64,000 nt of DNA, from positions 1 to 64,000 of the forward strand of contig CAYRKW010000005.1 in the NCBI GenBank assembly GCA_964425135.1. Direction: 5' to 3'. The notes beneath the pieces were generated by a model. The model saw only the letters and a list, made by a program, of their open reading frames with translations, made no database searches and was not told where the DNA came from. Position 1 is the stretch's first letter; every line of letters starts with the position of its first letter. The translations under genes and the position numbers were made by a program. This stretch comes from CAYLLD01 sp964425135 (GTDB lineage Bacteria; Pseudomonadota; Alphaproteobacteria; Rhodobacterales; Rhodobacteraceae). Shown one piece after another: positions 1 to 8,101 of this stretch.

Positions 1-2
1 AG

Positions 3-176
3 GATCACCGCGAGACGGATAATAAGGGTCTGACCTTCCGCGCCCTGCAAAACGCGCTGTTCTCGCCCGTGTCGCGTGAGTTCAAGGGGGTATTGGCAGC
101 GCGATGCGAGTCAAAATTAATTGATCATAAACACATTGACGCCACACTGTTTACCTATCATATTGATAGGCAATGA
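3..176 (+). CDS. C-terminal end of a truncated reading frame (5' end outside window)
   Basis: An open frame runs in from the left edge and stops at a TGA that overlaps the ATG of the next gene (ATGA arrangement). The first 35 or so codons are GC-rich and look coding (for example TFRALQNALFSPVSREFKG), while the last 20 codons are AT-rich and read like read-through of non-coding DNA. I do not recognise the family. It could be the true tail of a chromosomal gene whose 3' end was replaced when the neighbouring module arrived, or a remnant. Only 57 codons are visible. Confidence 0.35.
   Translation, partial: DHRETDNKGLTFRALQNALFSPVSREFKGVLAARCESKLIDHKHIDATLFTYHIDRQ
154..170. promoter_or_regulatory. 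Perfect inverted repeat, probable autoregulatory operator of the TA-like pair
   Basis: CCTATCA-TAT-TGATAGG is a perfect 7-bp inverted repeat ending two bases before the ATG at 173. A TTGACG box at 136-141 with a 17-bp spacer puts a CATATT -10 box at 159-164, inside the repeat. A repressor bound here would block the promoter, as expected for an antitoxin-controlled operon. The implied transcription start lies at or next to the start codon, so the first gene may be translated from a nearly leaderless mRNA. Promoter assignment is inference. Confidence 0.55.
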
Positions 177-511
177 GCAGCGAAGACAACAAAAACAATA
201 AAATACTGCCGATGAAGCAGCGCCCACACGTTTTTTTGAAAACGGTAAGGGACTTGGCTGCGGATTCAGGAAACATTCGCTGGTCAAATCATGCGCGAAA
301 GCGCTTTTGCGAACGAGACATTAGCAACCGCATGGCTGTTAACGTCTTAAGAAAAGGAAGGATCAGCGGCGATATCGTTGCTGGAAAATTCGCGGGAGAG
401 TGGAAAGCTAAACTGGTCTATCCATTTCCGGGGAAACGGGAGGTTGGCGTGGCTACGATACTTCAGAAAGGATCACGAATTTACGTGAAAACAGTTGAAT
501 GGGAAGACTAA
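173..511 (+). CDS. DUF4258-family protein, putative toxin of a type II toxin-antitoxin pair
   Basis: A 112-residue basic protein with the pattern of DUF4258 proteins: a central segment IRWSNHARKRFCERDIS (about residues 41-57), then a beta-rich half with GEWKAKLVYPFPGKREVGVATIL. DUF4258 proteins are small, often annotated as toxin-like partners of XRE antitoxins, and resemble the RelE/MqsR-type fold; the molecular target is not known from sequence. The gene directly precedes an XRE-family gene and either overlaps it or lies 4 bp away, depending on that gene's start. The ATG at 173 has no well-placed Shine-Dalgarno, so either the message is leaderless or the ATG at 212 (MKQRPH) is used. Base composition is more AT-rich than the surrounding chromosome, consistent with acquisition. 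Confidence 0.6.
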   Translation: MSSEDNKNNKILPMKQRPHVFLKTVRDLAADSGNIRWSNHARKRFCERDISNRMAVNVLRKGRISGDIVAGKFAGEWKAKLVYPFPGKREVGVATILQKGSRIYVKTVEWED

Positions 512-515
512 CGAC

Positions 516-1028
516 ATGGAACAGGTAAATTTCTGCCGATCAAATGAGGAAGCGCAGGGTGAACCGTTGCACTATCCTGATTGTGGGTTGGATAATATTT
601 ATCTGGTCAACGGATTTGACTGGGATGAATATGACGGCGACAGATACCTTAAGGTGTACGACCTTGACGGCTTGCATCAAGCGATTGGACTCCACATTGT
701 CTTAGATAAAAAAGCACCGACTGGCCAAGAAATGCGATTTCTGCGCACAGAAATGGAATTATCTCAAGCTGAATTGGGTGCAAAACTGGGAGTTTCCGAC
801 CAGAGTATTGCGCGGTGGGAGAAGGGGCATACGGATGTTCCTGGAACCGCTGTATTTGCATTCAAGATGCTTTATGTCTTTTGGTTGATACCCGAAGATG
901 TGAGGGCAGAAATTGCAAATCGCTTTGTTAAGGCGCTTGATGAATTAGCCCAAGACGATGAAACTAATGATGATATCGTCCTGTCCTACAATCACAATAA
1001 GTGGCTTGATACTAAATCGGCAGCTTAA
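516..1028 (+). CDS. XRE-family helix-turn-helix protein, putative antitoxin partner
   Basis: A 170-residue protein. Residues about 20-60 carry the motif YPDCGLDNIYLVNGF followed by DGLHQAIGLHIVLDKK, an N-terminal domain that recurs in antitoxin-like XRE regulators. Residues about 68-125 hold the HTH (EMRFLRTEMELSQAELGAKLG and VSDQSIARWEKG). The arrangement toxin first, XRE second matches DUF4258/XRE pairs known from many proteobacteria. The chosen ATG at 516 has a GGGAAG about 10 bases upstream; an in-frame ATG at 495 would overlap the toxin gene by 17 bases. It probably binds the palindrome at 154-170 and represses the operon. The acidic C-terminus (DELAQDDETNDD) could contact the basic partner; this is inference. 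Confidence 0.65.
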   Translation: MEQVNFCRSNEEAQGEPLHYPDCGLDNIYLVNGFDWDEYDGDRYLKVYDLDGLHQAIGLHIVLDKKAPTGQEMRFLRTEMELSQAELGAKLGVSDQSIARWEKGHTDVPGTAVFAFKMLYVFWLIPEDVRAEIANRFVKALDELAQDDETNDDIVLSYNHNKWLDTKSAA

Positions 1029-1039
1029 TTGGCATGGCC

Positions 1040-1375
1040 CTACGGGGCCAGCCTCCACACCTTCCCCTCACAAACCGCCACACCGTTGTCCTTCAATCTC
1101 TGCAATGATTGATAGACGCGGTTATAGGCCGTTCTGTTGGTTATCATTGGTAGGTCATTTTGGACCAATTTAGCCAATTCGTTTATCGTTTGAGGCTCTT
1201 TCGCCAAATGGGCCATAATCAAGCGCTTGAGACTGCCTCGTTTGTACGGTCTGAAATGGCGCACGGCTGGCATATCAACCCCGCGCATGTCCAGCAGAAC
1301 TTCCGCAAGCATTCCTTGCGATCCGCCCTGATCCCGTAGCGCTATTAAAGCGCTGTCTATCGTTCTATCCTGCAT
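1040..1375 (-). CDS. Small winged-helix-like hypothetical protein
   Basis: A 111-residue protein I cannot place in a named family. Residues about 48-105 (GSLKRLIMAHLAKEPQTINELAKLVQ, then NRTAYNRVYQSLQRLKDNGVAVCEGKVWRL) have the helix-helix-helix-wing pattern of a winged HTH DNA-binding domain with a recognition-helix-like segment and a short beta wing. The first 45 residues are uncharacterised. It converges with the antitoxin-like gene, with 11 bp between the stops. The hairpin TGGCCC/GGGCCA spans its final codons and may serve both genes as a weak terminator. It may belong to the same acquired segment. Function is unknown. Confidence 0.5.
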   Translation of the reverse strand: MQDRTIDSALIALRDQGGSQGMLAEVLLDMRGVDMPAVRHFRPYKRGSLKRLIMAHLAKEPQTINELAKLVQNDLPMITNRTAYNRVYQSLQRLKDNGVAVCEGKVWRLAP

Positions 1376-1432
1376 CCCACATTTATAGCGCAGGGGGATT
1401 CACTTTGCTTGGTGCGTTTGCTACATAAGGCC

Positions 1433-1480
1433 GAGTATTTTGGAAATGCGAAAACACAATTTCGCATTTTTCAAATACTC
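1433..1480. terminator. Long hairpin downstream of polA, copy of a repeated GAGTATTT element
   Basis: GAGTATTT (1433-1440) pairs with AAATACTC (1473-1480), and AAATGCGAAA (1444-1453) pairs with TTTCGCATTT (1460-1469), giving an 18-bp interrupted stem. It lies 59 bp past the polA stop and probably ends the polA transcript. The right arm (1460-1480) is identical over 21 bases to 57947-57967, so it is also part of a dispersed repeat. Confidence 0.6.
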
Positions 1481-1538
1481 GACCGCGCGTCAGCGCATAT
1501 GTAAAGGCGTGCGCCCGAAGGGCGCTCCGCTTGGTTGG

Positions 1539-4349
1539 TTAATGCGCGGCGGCCCAGTTGGGGCCTTGGCCGGCATCGACGACGAGTGGCACGTCAATTT
1601 TCACTGCGGGAAGGGAGGCGTTTTCCATCACGGATTTCACCGCCCTGATTGTGTCATCGACAGCGATTGTTTCGACCTCGAACAGCAATTCGTCGTGGAC
1701 TTGCAGCAGCATCTTGGCGGGCAGGTCTGCGATGGCGCCTGGCAAGCGGATCATGGCGCGGCGGATGACGTCGGCGGCGGTGCCTTGGATGGGCGCGTTG
1801 ATGGCGGCGCGGCGGGAGAAGCCTGCGTGGGGACCTTTGGCGTTGATCTCTGGGGTGTGGATTTTACGGCCAAACAGGGTCTGTACATAGCCGTGCTCTT
1901 TGGCGAATTTCACTGTGTTGTCCATATAGGTGCGGATACCTGGGAAGCGTTCGAAATAGCGGTCGATGAAGCCTTGGGCCTCTTTGCGCGGGATACGCAG
2001 GTTGCGCGACAGGCCGAAACCGGAAATGCCGTAGATCACACCGAAATTGATCGCCTTGGCCTGACGCCGGATCATTGGGTCCATGCCTTCAATCGGGGTG
2101 TCGAACATTTCGGATGCGGTCATGGCATGGATGTCCTGACCTTCGTCAAATGCCTGCTTGAGTGCAGGAATATCGGCGATATGGGCGAGGATGCGCAGCT
2201 CGATCTGGCTGTAATCAAGACTAAGGAGCGTGGTTCCTTCTTCCGCGATAAACGCCTCGCGGATGCGGCGGCCTTCCTCGGTGCGCACGGGGATGTTTTG
2301 CAGGTTGGGATCGGTGGACGCGAGGCGTCCGGTGTTTGCGCCTGCGATGGAGTAGGACGTGTGGACGCGGCCTGTATCGGGGTGGATATGGTCTTGTAGC
2401 GCGTCTGTATAAGTTGATTTGAGTTTTGACATTTGCCGCCAGTCGAGCACGCGGGCGGGCAGGTCATGCCCTTCGGCAGCCAAATCCTCGAGCACATCGG
2501 CGCCGGTGGCATAAGCGCCGGTTTTGCCTTTCTTCCCGCCTTCGATACCCATTTTGTCGAAGAGGATCTCGCCCAGCTGTTTGGGGGAGCCGACGTTGAA
2601 GCTTTGGCCTGCCAGCTCGTGTATCTCGGCTTCCAGTCCGGCCATTTTCTGGGCGAAGTTGTTGGACATGCGGCTGAGGTGGTCGCGGTCGACTTTGATG
2701 CCGTGCATCTCCATGGTTGCCAGCACCGGAATGAGCGGGCGCTCAAGCGTCTCGTATACGGTGGTGGTTTTGGCGCGGTGCAGGCCCGGCTTGAATGTCT
2801 TCCACAGGCGCAGGGTGATGTCCGCATCTTCGGCAGCGTATTTTGTCGCTTCATCGACGGGCACCATGTCGAAGGTTTTGGCAGATTTACCGGTGCCCAG
2901 GAGCGATTTGATTGGGATGGGTTTGTGGCCAAGGTATTTATCGGACAGCAGGTCCATGCCGTGATTATGCAGGCCGCCATTCTGGGCGTACGACATGAGC
3001 ATAGTGTCATCGATGGGTGTCATGTCGATGCCGTAGCGGCGCAGGATTTTGAGGTCATATTTGATATTCTGGCCGATTTTCATCACCGCTGGGTCGGTCA
3101 ACACATCGCGCAATTGATCTAGCGCGGCTTGCAGGTCCATCTGGCCTTCGGCTCGTTCTGCTGCGCCCAGAAGATCGCCCTCGCCGGTGACATGGGCGAG
3201 CGGGATGTAGCAGGCCTCGCCCGGCTCGACGCTGAGCGATATGCCAACCAGATCGGCGCGCATTTCGTTGAGGCCGGTGGTTTCGGTGTCGATGGCGACC
3301 CAGCCGCGTTCGCGGATTTTGGCGATCCATCTATCGAGCGCCGCCGCGTCCGAGACCATCTCGTATTTATCTGGATCAATCGGCGCATCCAGACTGGCAT
3401 CGCTTCCAGCTTCTTCCACGGGCGCGGCGGGTGTGTCGTCGATGGTTGGGGCCTCGACGCCAAGTTTGCTTGCGACGCGGTTGGTGATGGTGCGGAACTC
3501 CATTTCCGCCAGAAACGCGAGCAGTTTTTCTGCGTCCGGTTCGCGGTAGTCGAACTCTTCGAGCGGGGTGTCGAGCGGCGTGTTTTGATCGAGAAGAACC
3601 AACTGGCGGCTAACGCGGATTTGATCGGCGTGATCAATCAGGGTCTGGCGGCGCTTGGGCTGTTTGATCTCTTCGGCCCGCTCCAAAAGCGCGTCCAGAT
3701 CGCCGTATTCGTTGATCAGCAGCGCTGCGGTTTTCACGCCGATGCCGGGCGCGCCGGGGACGTTATCGACGCTATCGCCTGCGAGCGCTTGCACATCGAC
3801 CACCCGATCCGGGCCGACACCAAATTTCTCTTCAACCTCTTCGGGGCCTATGCGTTTGGATTTCATGGCGTCATACATCTCGATGCCACCGCCAACGAGC
3901 TGCATGAGGTCTTTGTCCGAGGACACGATCGTGACGCGACCGCCTGCATCGCGGGCCTGCACCGCATAGGCGGCGATGATGTCGTCTGCCTCGAAGCCTT
4001 CGGTTTCGATGCACGCGAGATTGAAGGCGCGTGTCGCCGCCCTCGTAAGCGGGAATTGCGGGCGCAAATCTTCGGGCGGCGGTGGGCGGTTGGCTTTGTA
4101 TTCGGGGTAGATATCGTTGCGAAAGGTCTTGGAGGAATGGTCGAAGATCACCGCGATATGGGTGGGCGCGTCATCGCCTTTTTGATCCTCGATCATCTTG
4201 AAAAGCATGTTGCAAAAGCCCGACACAGCACCGACCGGCAGGCCATCTGATTTGCGGGTCAGTGGCGGCAGCGCATGATAGGCACGAAAGATAAACGAGG
4301 AGCCGTCTATCAGGTGAAGGTGGTGGCCTTTGCCAAATGCGCTGCCCAT
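1539..4349 (-). CDS. polA: DNA polymerase I
   Basis: A 936-residue protein of full family length. The 5'-3' exonuclease domain covers residues 1 to about 290 (HLIDGSSFIFRAYHALPP; VSSDKDLMQLV; GDSVDNVPGAPGIGVKTA). The 3'-5' proofreading domain starts near residue 350 with an intact DTETTGL motif, so proofreading is probably active, unlike in Taq-type enzymes. The polymerase domain shows motif A DYSQIELRILA (about 710), motif B RRQAKAINFGVIYG (about 760) and motif C VHDELLFEVE (about 883). It fills gaps and removes RNA primers and damaged DNA during replication and excision repair. It is transcribed alone, with hairpins downstream at 1433-1480. The start ATG at 4349 gives the usual N-terminus followed by the HLIDGSS motif. 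Confidence 0.98.
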   Translation of the reverse strand: MGSAFGKGHHLHLIDGSSFIFRAYHALPPLTRKSDGLPVGAVSGFCNMLFKMIEDQKGDDAPTHIAVIFDHSSKTFRNDIYPEYKANRPPPPEDLRPQFPLTRAATRAFNLACIETEGFEADDIIAAYAVQARDAGGRVTIVSSDKDLMQLVGGGIEMYDAMKSKRIGPEEVEEKFGVGPDRVVDVQALAGDSVDNVPGAPGIGVKTAALLINEYGDLDALLERAEEIKQPKRRQTLIDHADQIRVSRQLVLLDQNTPLDTPLEEFDYREPDAEKLLAFLAEMEFRTITNRVASKLGVEAPTIDDTPAAPVEEAGSDASLDAPIDPDKYEMVSDAAALDRWIAKIRERGWVAIDTETTGLNEMRADLVGISLSVEPGEACYIPLAHVTGEGDLLGAAERAEGQMDLQAALDQLRDVLTDPAVMKIGQNIKYDLKILRRYGIDMTPIDDTMLMSYAQNGGLHNHGMDLLSDKYLGHKPIPIKSLLGTGKSAKTFDMVPVDEATKYAAEDADITLRLWKTFKPGLHRAKTTTVYETLERPLIPVLATMEMHGIKVDRDHLSRMSNNFAQKMAGLEAEIHELAGQSFNVGSPKQLGEILFDKMGIEGGKKGKTGAYATGADVLEDLAAEGHDLPARVLDWRQMSKLKSTYTDALQDHIHPDTGRVHTSYSIAGANTGRLASTDPNLQNIPVRTEEGRRIREAFIAEEGTTLLSLDYSQIELRILAHIADIPALKQAFDEGQDIHAMTASEMFDTPIEGMDPMIRRQAKAINFGVIYGISGFGLSRNLRIPRKEAQGFIDRYFERFPGIRTYMDNTVKFAKEHGYVQTLFGRKIHTPEINAKGPHAGFSRRAAINAPIQGTAADVIRRAMIRLPGAIADLPAKMLLQVHDELLFEVETIAVDDTIRAVKSVMENASLPAVKIDVPLVVDAGQGPNWAAAH

Positions 4350-4445
4350 GAGCGGTCCCTTGTCGCGATGCGTCAGGCCCGTAGAGTGAAGAATGCGTGC
4401 GCGAGGGGCAAGCGGCTTTTGCGATTTTGAGGGTTTCGGGCTGGC

Positions 4446-4673
4446 TTAGTGCAGGCGCGTGACCGACATGGCGGGATCGACGCTCAACCGGCGCTCGGCA
4501 ACCGGGTTGATGTAGTTGAGATTACCCGTTTGCTCCAGCTCGATGTCATCATAGCGATTGAAGAAATAGCTGAAGATCGAGCGTTCAGATGACATCATCT
4601 CAGGACCGATGCTCATCGCAAAGAGTAGGCCGAATACCAGATATCCGATCGCGATTTTTTCGATATATTTCAT
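4446..4673 (-). CDS. Small single-pass membrane protein of unknown function
   Basis: A 75-residue protein with a basic start (MKYIEKIAIG) and one hydrophobic segment (residues about 8-24, IGYLVFGLLFAMSIGPEM), followed by a polar, probably periplasmic tail. I do not recognise a family. It lies 96 bp upstream of the polA start on the same strand, so it may be read into polA, but the spacing does not require an operon. Codon use is ordinary. It could be a chance frame, though the membrane segment followed by a polar tail argues for a real gene. Confidence 0.45.
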   Translation of the reverse strand: MKYIEKIAIGYLVFGLLFAMSIGPEMMSSERSIFSYFFNRYDDIELEQTGNLNYINPVAERRLSVDPAMSVTRLH

Positions 4674-4862
4674 TATCGTTCATCTACCTTCTATCGAGCC
4701 CCGACATACATTGATTACATTCCTCGCCAAGAAATAAGGGGAAAAAGTGGAGGCATCGGCGTAAAATTGCTGCATAAAATGGCAAAATTGTGGTGTACAA
4801 TACTTTCGGGACCGTAGTCTCTGATACAGACAATCACAGCGGGTATTGGGCGAGTCACCATC

Positions 4863-5218
4863 TTGCTTTTGGTTGCAAGCGCTTTTGCGGCGCATGATTT
4901 GCGGGATTCTCGGACAACAAACGGGCAGGACAGCTGCGTTTGGGTTCTTGGTTTCACCGGTGAGGATGGGACGGATTTTTCCTGTCGCGCCTTCGGTCAG
5001 GGCAGGCGGATGTGACTTGTGACGACGGGCCGAGCGTCACCGTCCTCTATGCCTTTCAGGACAGATCCACTGGAACCGCGCTTGGCAATGGAATCACCAA
5101 CCGGGGGGATCGGGTGAAGGCGTGGTCGGGGCTGCATGTGCTGGAGTATATTTCGCGCAACACCGGATCGCCTGAAGCGCAGGTTCTGTGCGGTGATACG
5201 GCGGTGCCGATCAACTGA
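4863..5218 (+). pseudogene. Frameshifted small exported protein (probable pseudogene)
   Basis: Two adjacent frames read as parts of one protein. From 4863 a frame gives a short signal-like stretch (LLLVASAFA) and then HDLRDSRTTNGQDSCVWVLG and FTGEDGTDFSCRAFGQGRR before stopping near 5015. From about 5000 the next frame continues with VTCDDGPSVTVLYAFQDRS and ends at 5218. Cysteines on both sides of the break suggest a small disulfide-bonded exported protein. No ATG or GTG suits the start, and the TTG at 4863 leaves almost no n-region, so the 5' end may be damaged too. It converges with the DM13 gene and overlaps its 3' end by 8 bases. Family unknown. The alternative is that only 5012-5218 (GTG start) is a real ORF. 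Confidence 0.35.
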
Positions 5219-5687
5219 GCGGGGCTTTGGCGAAAAGGACGCCGAACTGGCGGCACCAGATCACAACCGAGCCGAACTGGGAGATATCGGTATCTGCGGG
5301 CAAATCGTAGTTCTGATCGCCAATATTGCCTTTGAGCACGCCAAGCTCGACCCATTCGGAGGCTTTCACGTCAGCCGATGAGGCGACATTTGCGTCTTTT
5401 ACGAGCCAGACATAGAGATCGGGGCCGTTGGTGACTTCGAACTCGGTAAAGCGCAGGGTGGTTTGTGTGCCTGTTTGCAGCACTTCGACCCGGCCGCTGC
5501 CTTTGTGCGCGCTGTCCGCATCGGAAAAGACGCCGCTTGCGATGGATTGGGTGGTTTCGGTCGGCGTGAAACTTTCGGAGACGACGCGATCGATCCAGAG
5601 AGGGGAGGCCAGATACCAAAAAGCGTTTCCGGCGATAAAGCCGATGGTACCTGCGATCAGGGCTGTCCAGATGATCGTGCGTTTCAT
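5211..5687 (-). CDS. DM13-domain protein, membrane-anchored
   Basis: A 158-residue protein. Residues 5-30 form a signal anchor or uncleaved signal (IIWTALIAGTIGFIAGNAFWYL). Residues about 50-155 match the DM13 domain: SGVFSDADSAHKGSGRVEVLQ, LRFTEFEVTNGPDLYVWL, VELGVLKGNIGDQNYDLP and SVVIWCRQFGVLFAKAPL. DM13 domains are proposed to be redox-active through a conserved cysteine (here in WCRQF) and sit outside the cytoplasmic membrane; their substrates are not defined. It is the last of four minus-strand genes (GT14, HIT, CHCC zinc finger, DM13), 23 bp after the zinc-finger gene, and may be co-transcribed with it. Confidence 0.75.
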   Translation of the reverse strand: MKRTIIWTALIAGTIGFIAGNAFWYLASPLWIDRVVSESFTPTETTQSIASGVFSDADSAHKGSGRVEVLQTGTQTTLRFTEFEVTNGPDLYVWLVKDANVASSADVKASEWVELGVLKGNIGDQNYDLPADTDISQFGSVVIWCRQFGVLFAKAPLS

Positions 5688-5711
5688 GGCCGTCCTCGCG
5701 TCAATATAGGG

Positions 5712-5888
5712 TTAGTGCGCGGATGCGCTTTCATCGAGGATGAATTTCTTGTCGCAATAGGGGCATTCGACGGAGCGGGTTTCCGGGTCGATCTGGAGCC
5801 AGACGCGGGGGTGACCCGACGATGCGCCGCCATCGCAGGAAATTCGGGTTTTGGTGACAGTTTCTGTCTCTGGAGGCTCAATGGTCAT
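5712..5888 (-). CDS. zf-CHCC zinc-finger protein (NDUFS6-like)
   Basis: A 58-residue protein with the CHCC pattern: ISCDGG (Cys about 18), GHPRVWLQID (His about 26) and ECPYCDKKF (Cys about 42 and 45). This is the domain of the mitochondrial complex I subunit NDUFS6 and of short alphaproteobacterial proteins, where it binds zinc; a role with respiratory complex I is inferred from the mitochondrial protein. The frame stays open far upstream, but the ATG at 5888 gives the compact family length. It sits between the HIT and DM13 genes. Confidence 0.8.
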   Translation of the reverse strand: MTIEPPETETVTKTRISCDGGASSGHPRVWLQIDPETRSVECPYCDKKFILDESASAH

Positions 5889-5970
5889 GGATGTTATCAA
5901 CTCTGCAATCAGGTTCGCTCGTGCTTTTAGTAAAGCAAATGTGTTCGAGCAAGGTTTATACGTCAGCGCA

Positions 5971-6345
5971 TCAGGGCAGCATGCGGCCCAGCCGTTTGCC
6001 CGCGACCACATGCACATGCAGATGCGGGACATCCTGGACGCCGTCACTGCCCGCATTCGACAACAGCCGGTAGCCGTTGCCGCCTGCAGATTGTGCTGCG
6101 CCGGATTGGGCGCAGACCTTGCCGACCGCGCGGGTGAAATCGGCGATCTCCGCATCAGAGGCATTGGCGGCAAAATCGTCGTAGTTCACGTAAGCGCCTT
6201 TGGGGATCACCAAAATATGCGTGGGCGCTTGTGGGGCGATATCCGCGAAGGCGAGGCTGTGCTGTGTTTCCAGCACGGTGGAGTTAGGGATCTCACCGCG
6301 AAGGATTTTGGCGAAGATGTTCTGATCGTCGTAGTCGTATGTCAT
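5971..6345 (-). CDS. HIT-family nucleotide-binding protein (HinT-like)
   Basis: A 124-residue histidine-triad protein. It opens with YDDQNIFAKILRGEIP, typical of the HinT branch, and has the catalytic triad HLHVHVVAGKR near residues 107-117. HinT proteins hydrolyse purine nucleoside phosphoramidates and adenylated lysines in the cytoplasm; the physiological substrate in bacteria is poorly defined. The ATG at 6345 is preferred over the longer open frame because the homology-like sequence begins there. It lies 13 bp after the GT14 gene, so the two are probably co-transcribed. Confidence 0.9.
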   Translation of the reverse strand: MTYDYDDQNIFAKILRGEIPNSTVLETQHSLAFADIAPQAPTHILVIPKGAYVNYDDFAANASDAEIADFTRAVGKVCAQSGAAQSAGGNGYRLLSNAGSDGVQDVPHLHVHVVAGKRLGRMLP

Positions 6346-6358
6346 GCCATGTCTCGCT

Positions 6359-7930
6359 TTACTCAAATAGCTCTTCGGTTCGGGCAATGCGCGCGGCATC
6401 GTCGATGGATATGTCGAAGGCGGCTGCAATGGTGCGGCTCATCTGACCGGGGGTTTGTCCTTCGACAATGACGTGGTGATGCGGGAGTTTCAACGCATCA
6501 AGGCGGGTTTTGTCTTCGCGCATGTTCTGCCGCAAGGAGCGGATCAGCCCAGACTGCAGCGCGCCGTTCGAGGTGGTGGTGCCAAGGCCAATGCGCGAGG
6601 CATGTTCGGCTATCCATTCGTCCGATGTCTCACATTGTACGTCGAGCATCCGCAGCGTGCAGCCGTCATGCGCAAAATCAGTGAGGGCATCGAGATTGGC
6701 CGGATCGAGACAGATCACCAGCGCGCGCGTGTCGTCATGGGCGGCCAGAATGTTGAGAAACGCGCGGCGGTGCCGGTTGCGTTTGTCTTGTCCGCGCTCA
6801 TATCCGCCCAGATCGGGCAGAGAGGGGGCCTCTTCGTCGAACACATAGCCATAGGTGGCGCGATTGGTGCGGGCGCTCAACAGATGCGCGATGCGGTTGC
6901 CGATGTGCCATTTCTTACACAGGATCACCGTCAGATCGAAGCCGGTGCCAAGCCGCGCACCATCCTCCCAGATGCGCGGCGCAAATCGGGCGCCAGCGCG
7001 GCCACGGGCGCGGATATATTCATAAAGCCGCGTGCCGCTGTTATCGACATGGGGCGGTGCGTTCTCGTTGGAGTAAAGTTGCGCAAGACGTGAGCGCAGG
7101 GCGAGGTCGTTTTGCGAGATCTTTCGCGCAGCGAATTGCCATTGGCCGCAGAGCATCTCGAAATGATCGGCGTAAAACGTCACCGGTTTGCCGTAGTCGG
7201 AGAACATCAGGAACGAGGGAGGGTTGTTCTCAACCTCTTCGCGGGCAACGGTTTTCATTGTGAGCGTCTGGAAAAATGTCTCATCCGGGATCCATGTGGT
7301 TTTGAAAAAACGGACGACATCGCGGCGTTCGGAGATGAATTTTAGGATCAAATCGATGGTGTTGCGGCGCAGGACCCACCATTGCGAGCCTATTTTCATC
7401 TTGAGCCCTTTGGGAATGGAGCGAGACAGTCCCAGTTTGCGCTGGGCATTCAGGGAGGCGTAAAAGAGGCGCTTTTGTTTCCGTTCATTGAACCAGTGGC
7501 GATAGACCAGACGGTCCTTTGTCATGCCGGTTTTGATCCAGTTGTCCTCGAAAAAATCGGCGTGCTGGATGTAATCGCGATCCGCCGCCCGGAGCGTTTC
7601 ATGCAGATATTCGGCGGGTTTGATGGGCATGCAATCGCCGCTCATCAGAAAAAAGTGGGTGGCGTCGGGAAAACTGTGCCGCGCAGTTTCAATCATATTG
7701 AGCGTGGCTTGCACCAGCGACCACTCGCCCCAGCCGCAGCGCACACTTTTGGCCATTGTGACATTGGGCATATCGGCGCAGCCGCGCTCAAGATCCGCGC
7801 GAAACTCGGGGCCAGCGTTCAGGTCGGCATGGATCGTGACGCAATCACCGCGCGACGTCAGAGCGCGCACCTGATCCTCAACGCCTTGCGCATTTTGGTG
7901 ACACAGCAGCAGGAATGCGATTTTTGTCAA
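6359..7930 (-). CDS. GT14 (core-2/I-branching) glycosyltransferase with DUF5928 C-terminal domain
   Basis: A 523-residue protein starting at a TTG (7930). The N-terminal half (residues 1 to about 280) matches family 14 glycosyltransferases: KIAFLLLCHQN, CGWGEWSLVQATLNMI, FFLMSGDCMPIKP and a WIPDETFFQTL segment. GT14 includes animal N-acetylglucosaminyl- and xylosyltransferases. The C-terminal half corresponds to the DUF5928 region that accompanies such enzymes in Rhodobacterales and includes SNGALQSGLIRSLRQN and a conserved end. There are no membrane segments, so it is probably a cytoplasmic enzyme acting on surface glycan precursors. It is divergent from a sulfotransferase 171 bp away, which suggests the two act on the same polysaccharide. 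Donor and acceptor sugars cannot be read from sequence. Confidence 0.85.
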   Translation of the reverse strand: MTKIAFLLLCHQNAQGVEDQVRALTSRGDCVTIHADLNAGPEFRADLERGCADMPNVTMAKSVRCGWGEWSLVQATLNMIETARHSFPDATHFFLMSGDCMPIKPAEYLHETLRAADRDYIQHADFFEDNWIKTGMTKDRLVYRHWFNERKQKRLFYASLNAQRKLGLSRSIPKGLKMKIGSQWWVLRRNTIDLILKFISERRDVVRFFKTTWIPDETFFQTLTMKTVAREEVENNPPSFLMFSDYGKPVTFYADHFEMLCGQWQFAARKISQNDLALRSRLAQLYSNENAPPHVDNSGTRLYEYIRARGRAGARFAPRIWEDGARLGTGFDLTVILCKKWHIGNRIAHLLSARTNRATYGYVFDEEAPSLPDLGGYERGQDKRNRHRRAFLNILAAHDDTRALVICLDPANLDALTDFAHDGCTLRMLDVQCETSDEWIAEHASRIGLGTTTSNGALQSGLIRSLRQNMREDKTRLDALKLPHHHVIVEGQTPGQMSRTIAAAFDISIDDAARIARTEELFE

Positions 7931-8101
7931 AGCTCAACTCTGGCCCTTGGTCCCGTGCGCCCCTCAATACAAAAAGCCTAACTGCTCTGCCAGTTCGAAA
8001 ATAACACAGGCAACGCGGGAAATCCGCCCGCAGGTGACGATTTATTGTGCGTAAAGGCAATATCTATATAAATCAGTGCAAAACAGGCAGCGGGGCGGTG
8101 A

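Noticed and set aside
1440..4250. Long plus-strand frames (319, 229 and 373 codons) opposite polA
   Set aside because: They are antisense shadows of a GC-rich gene with strong third-position bias; their translations are His/Gly/Val-rich without motifs, and polA is intact and full length.
5712..6173. Extended 153-codon frame for the zf-CHCC protein
   Set aside because: The first 95 codons are antisense-like nonsense overlapping the HIT gene; the CHCC domain fits the 58-codon version from 5888.
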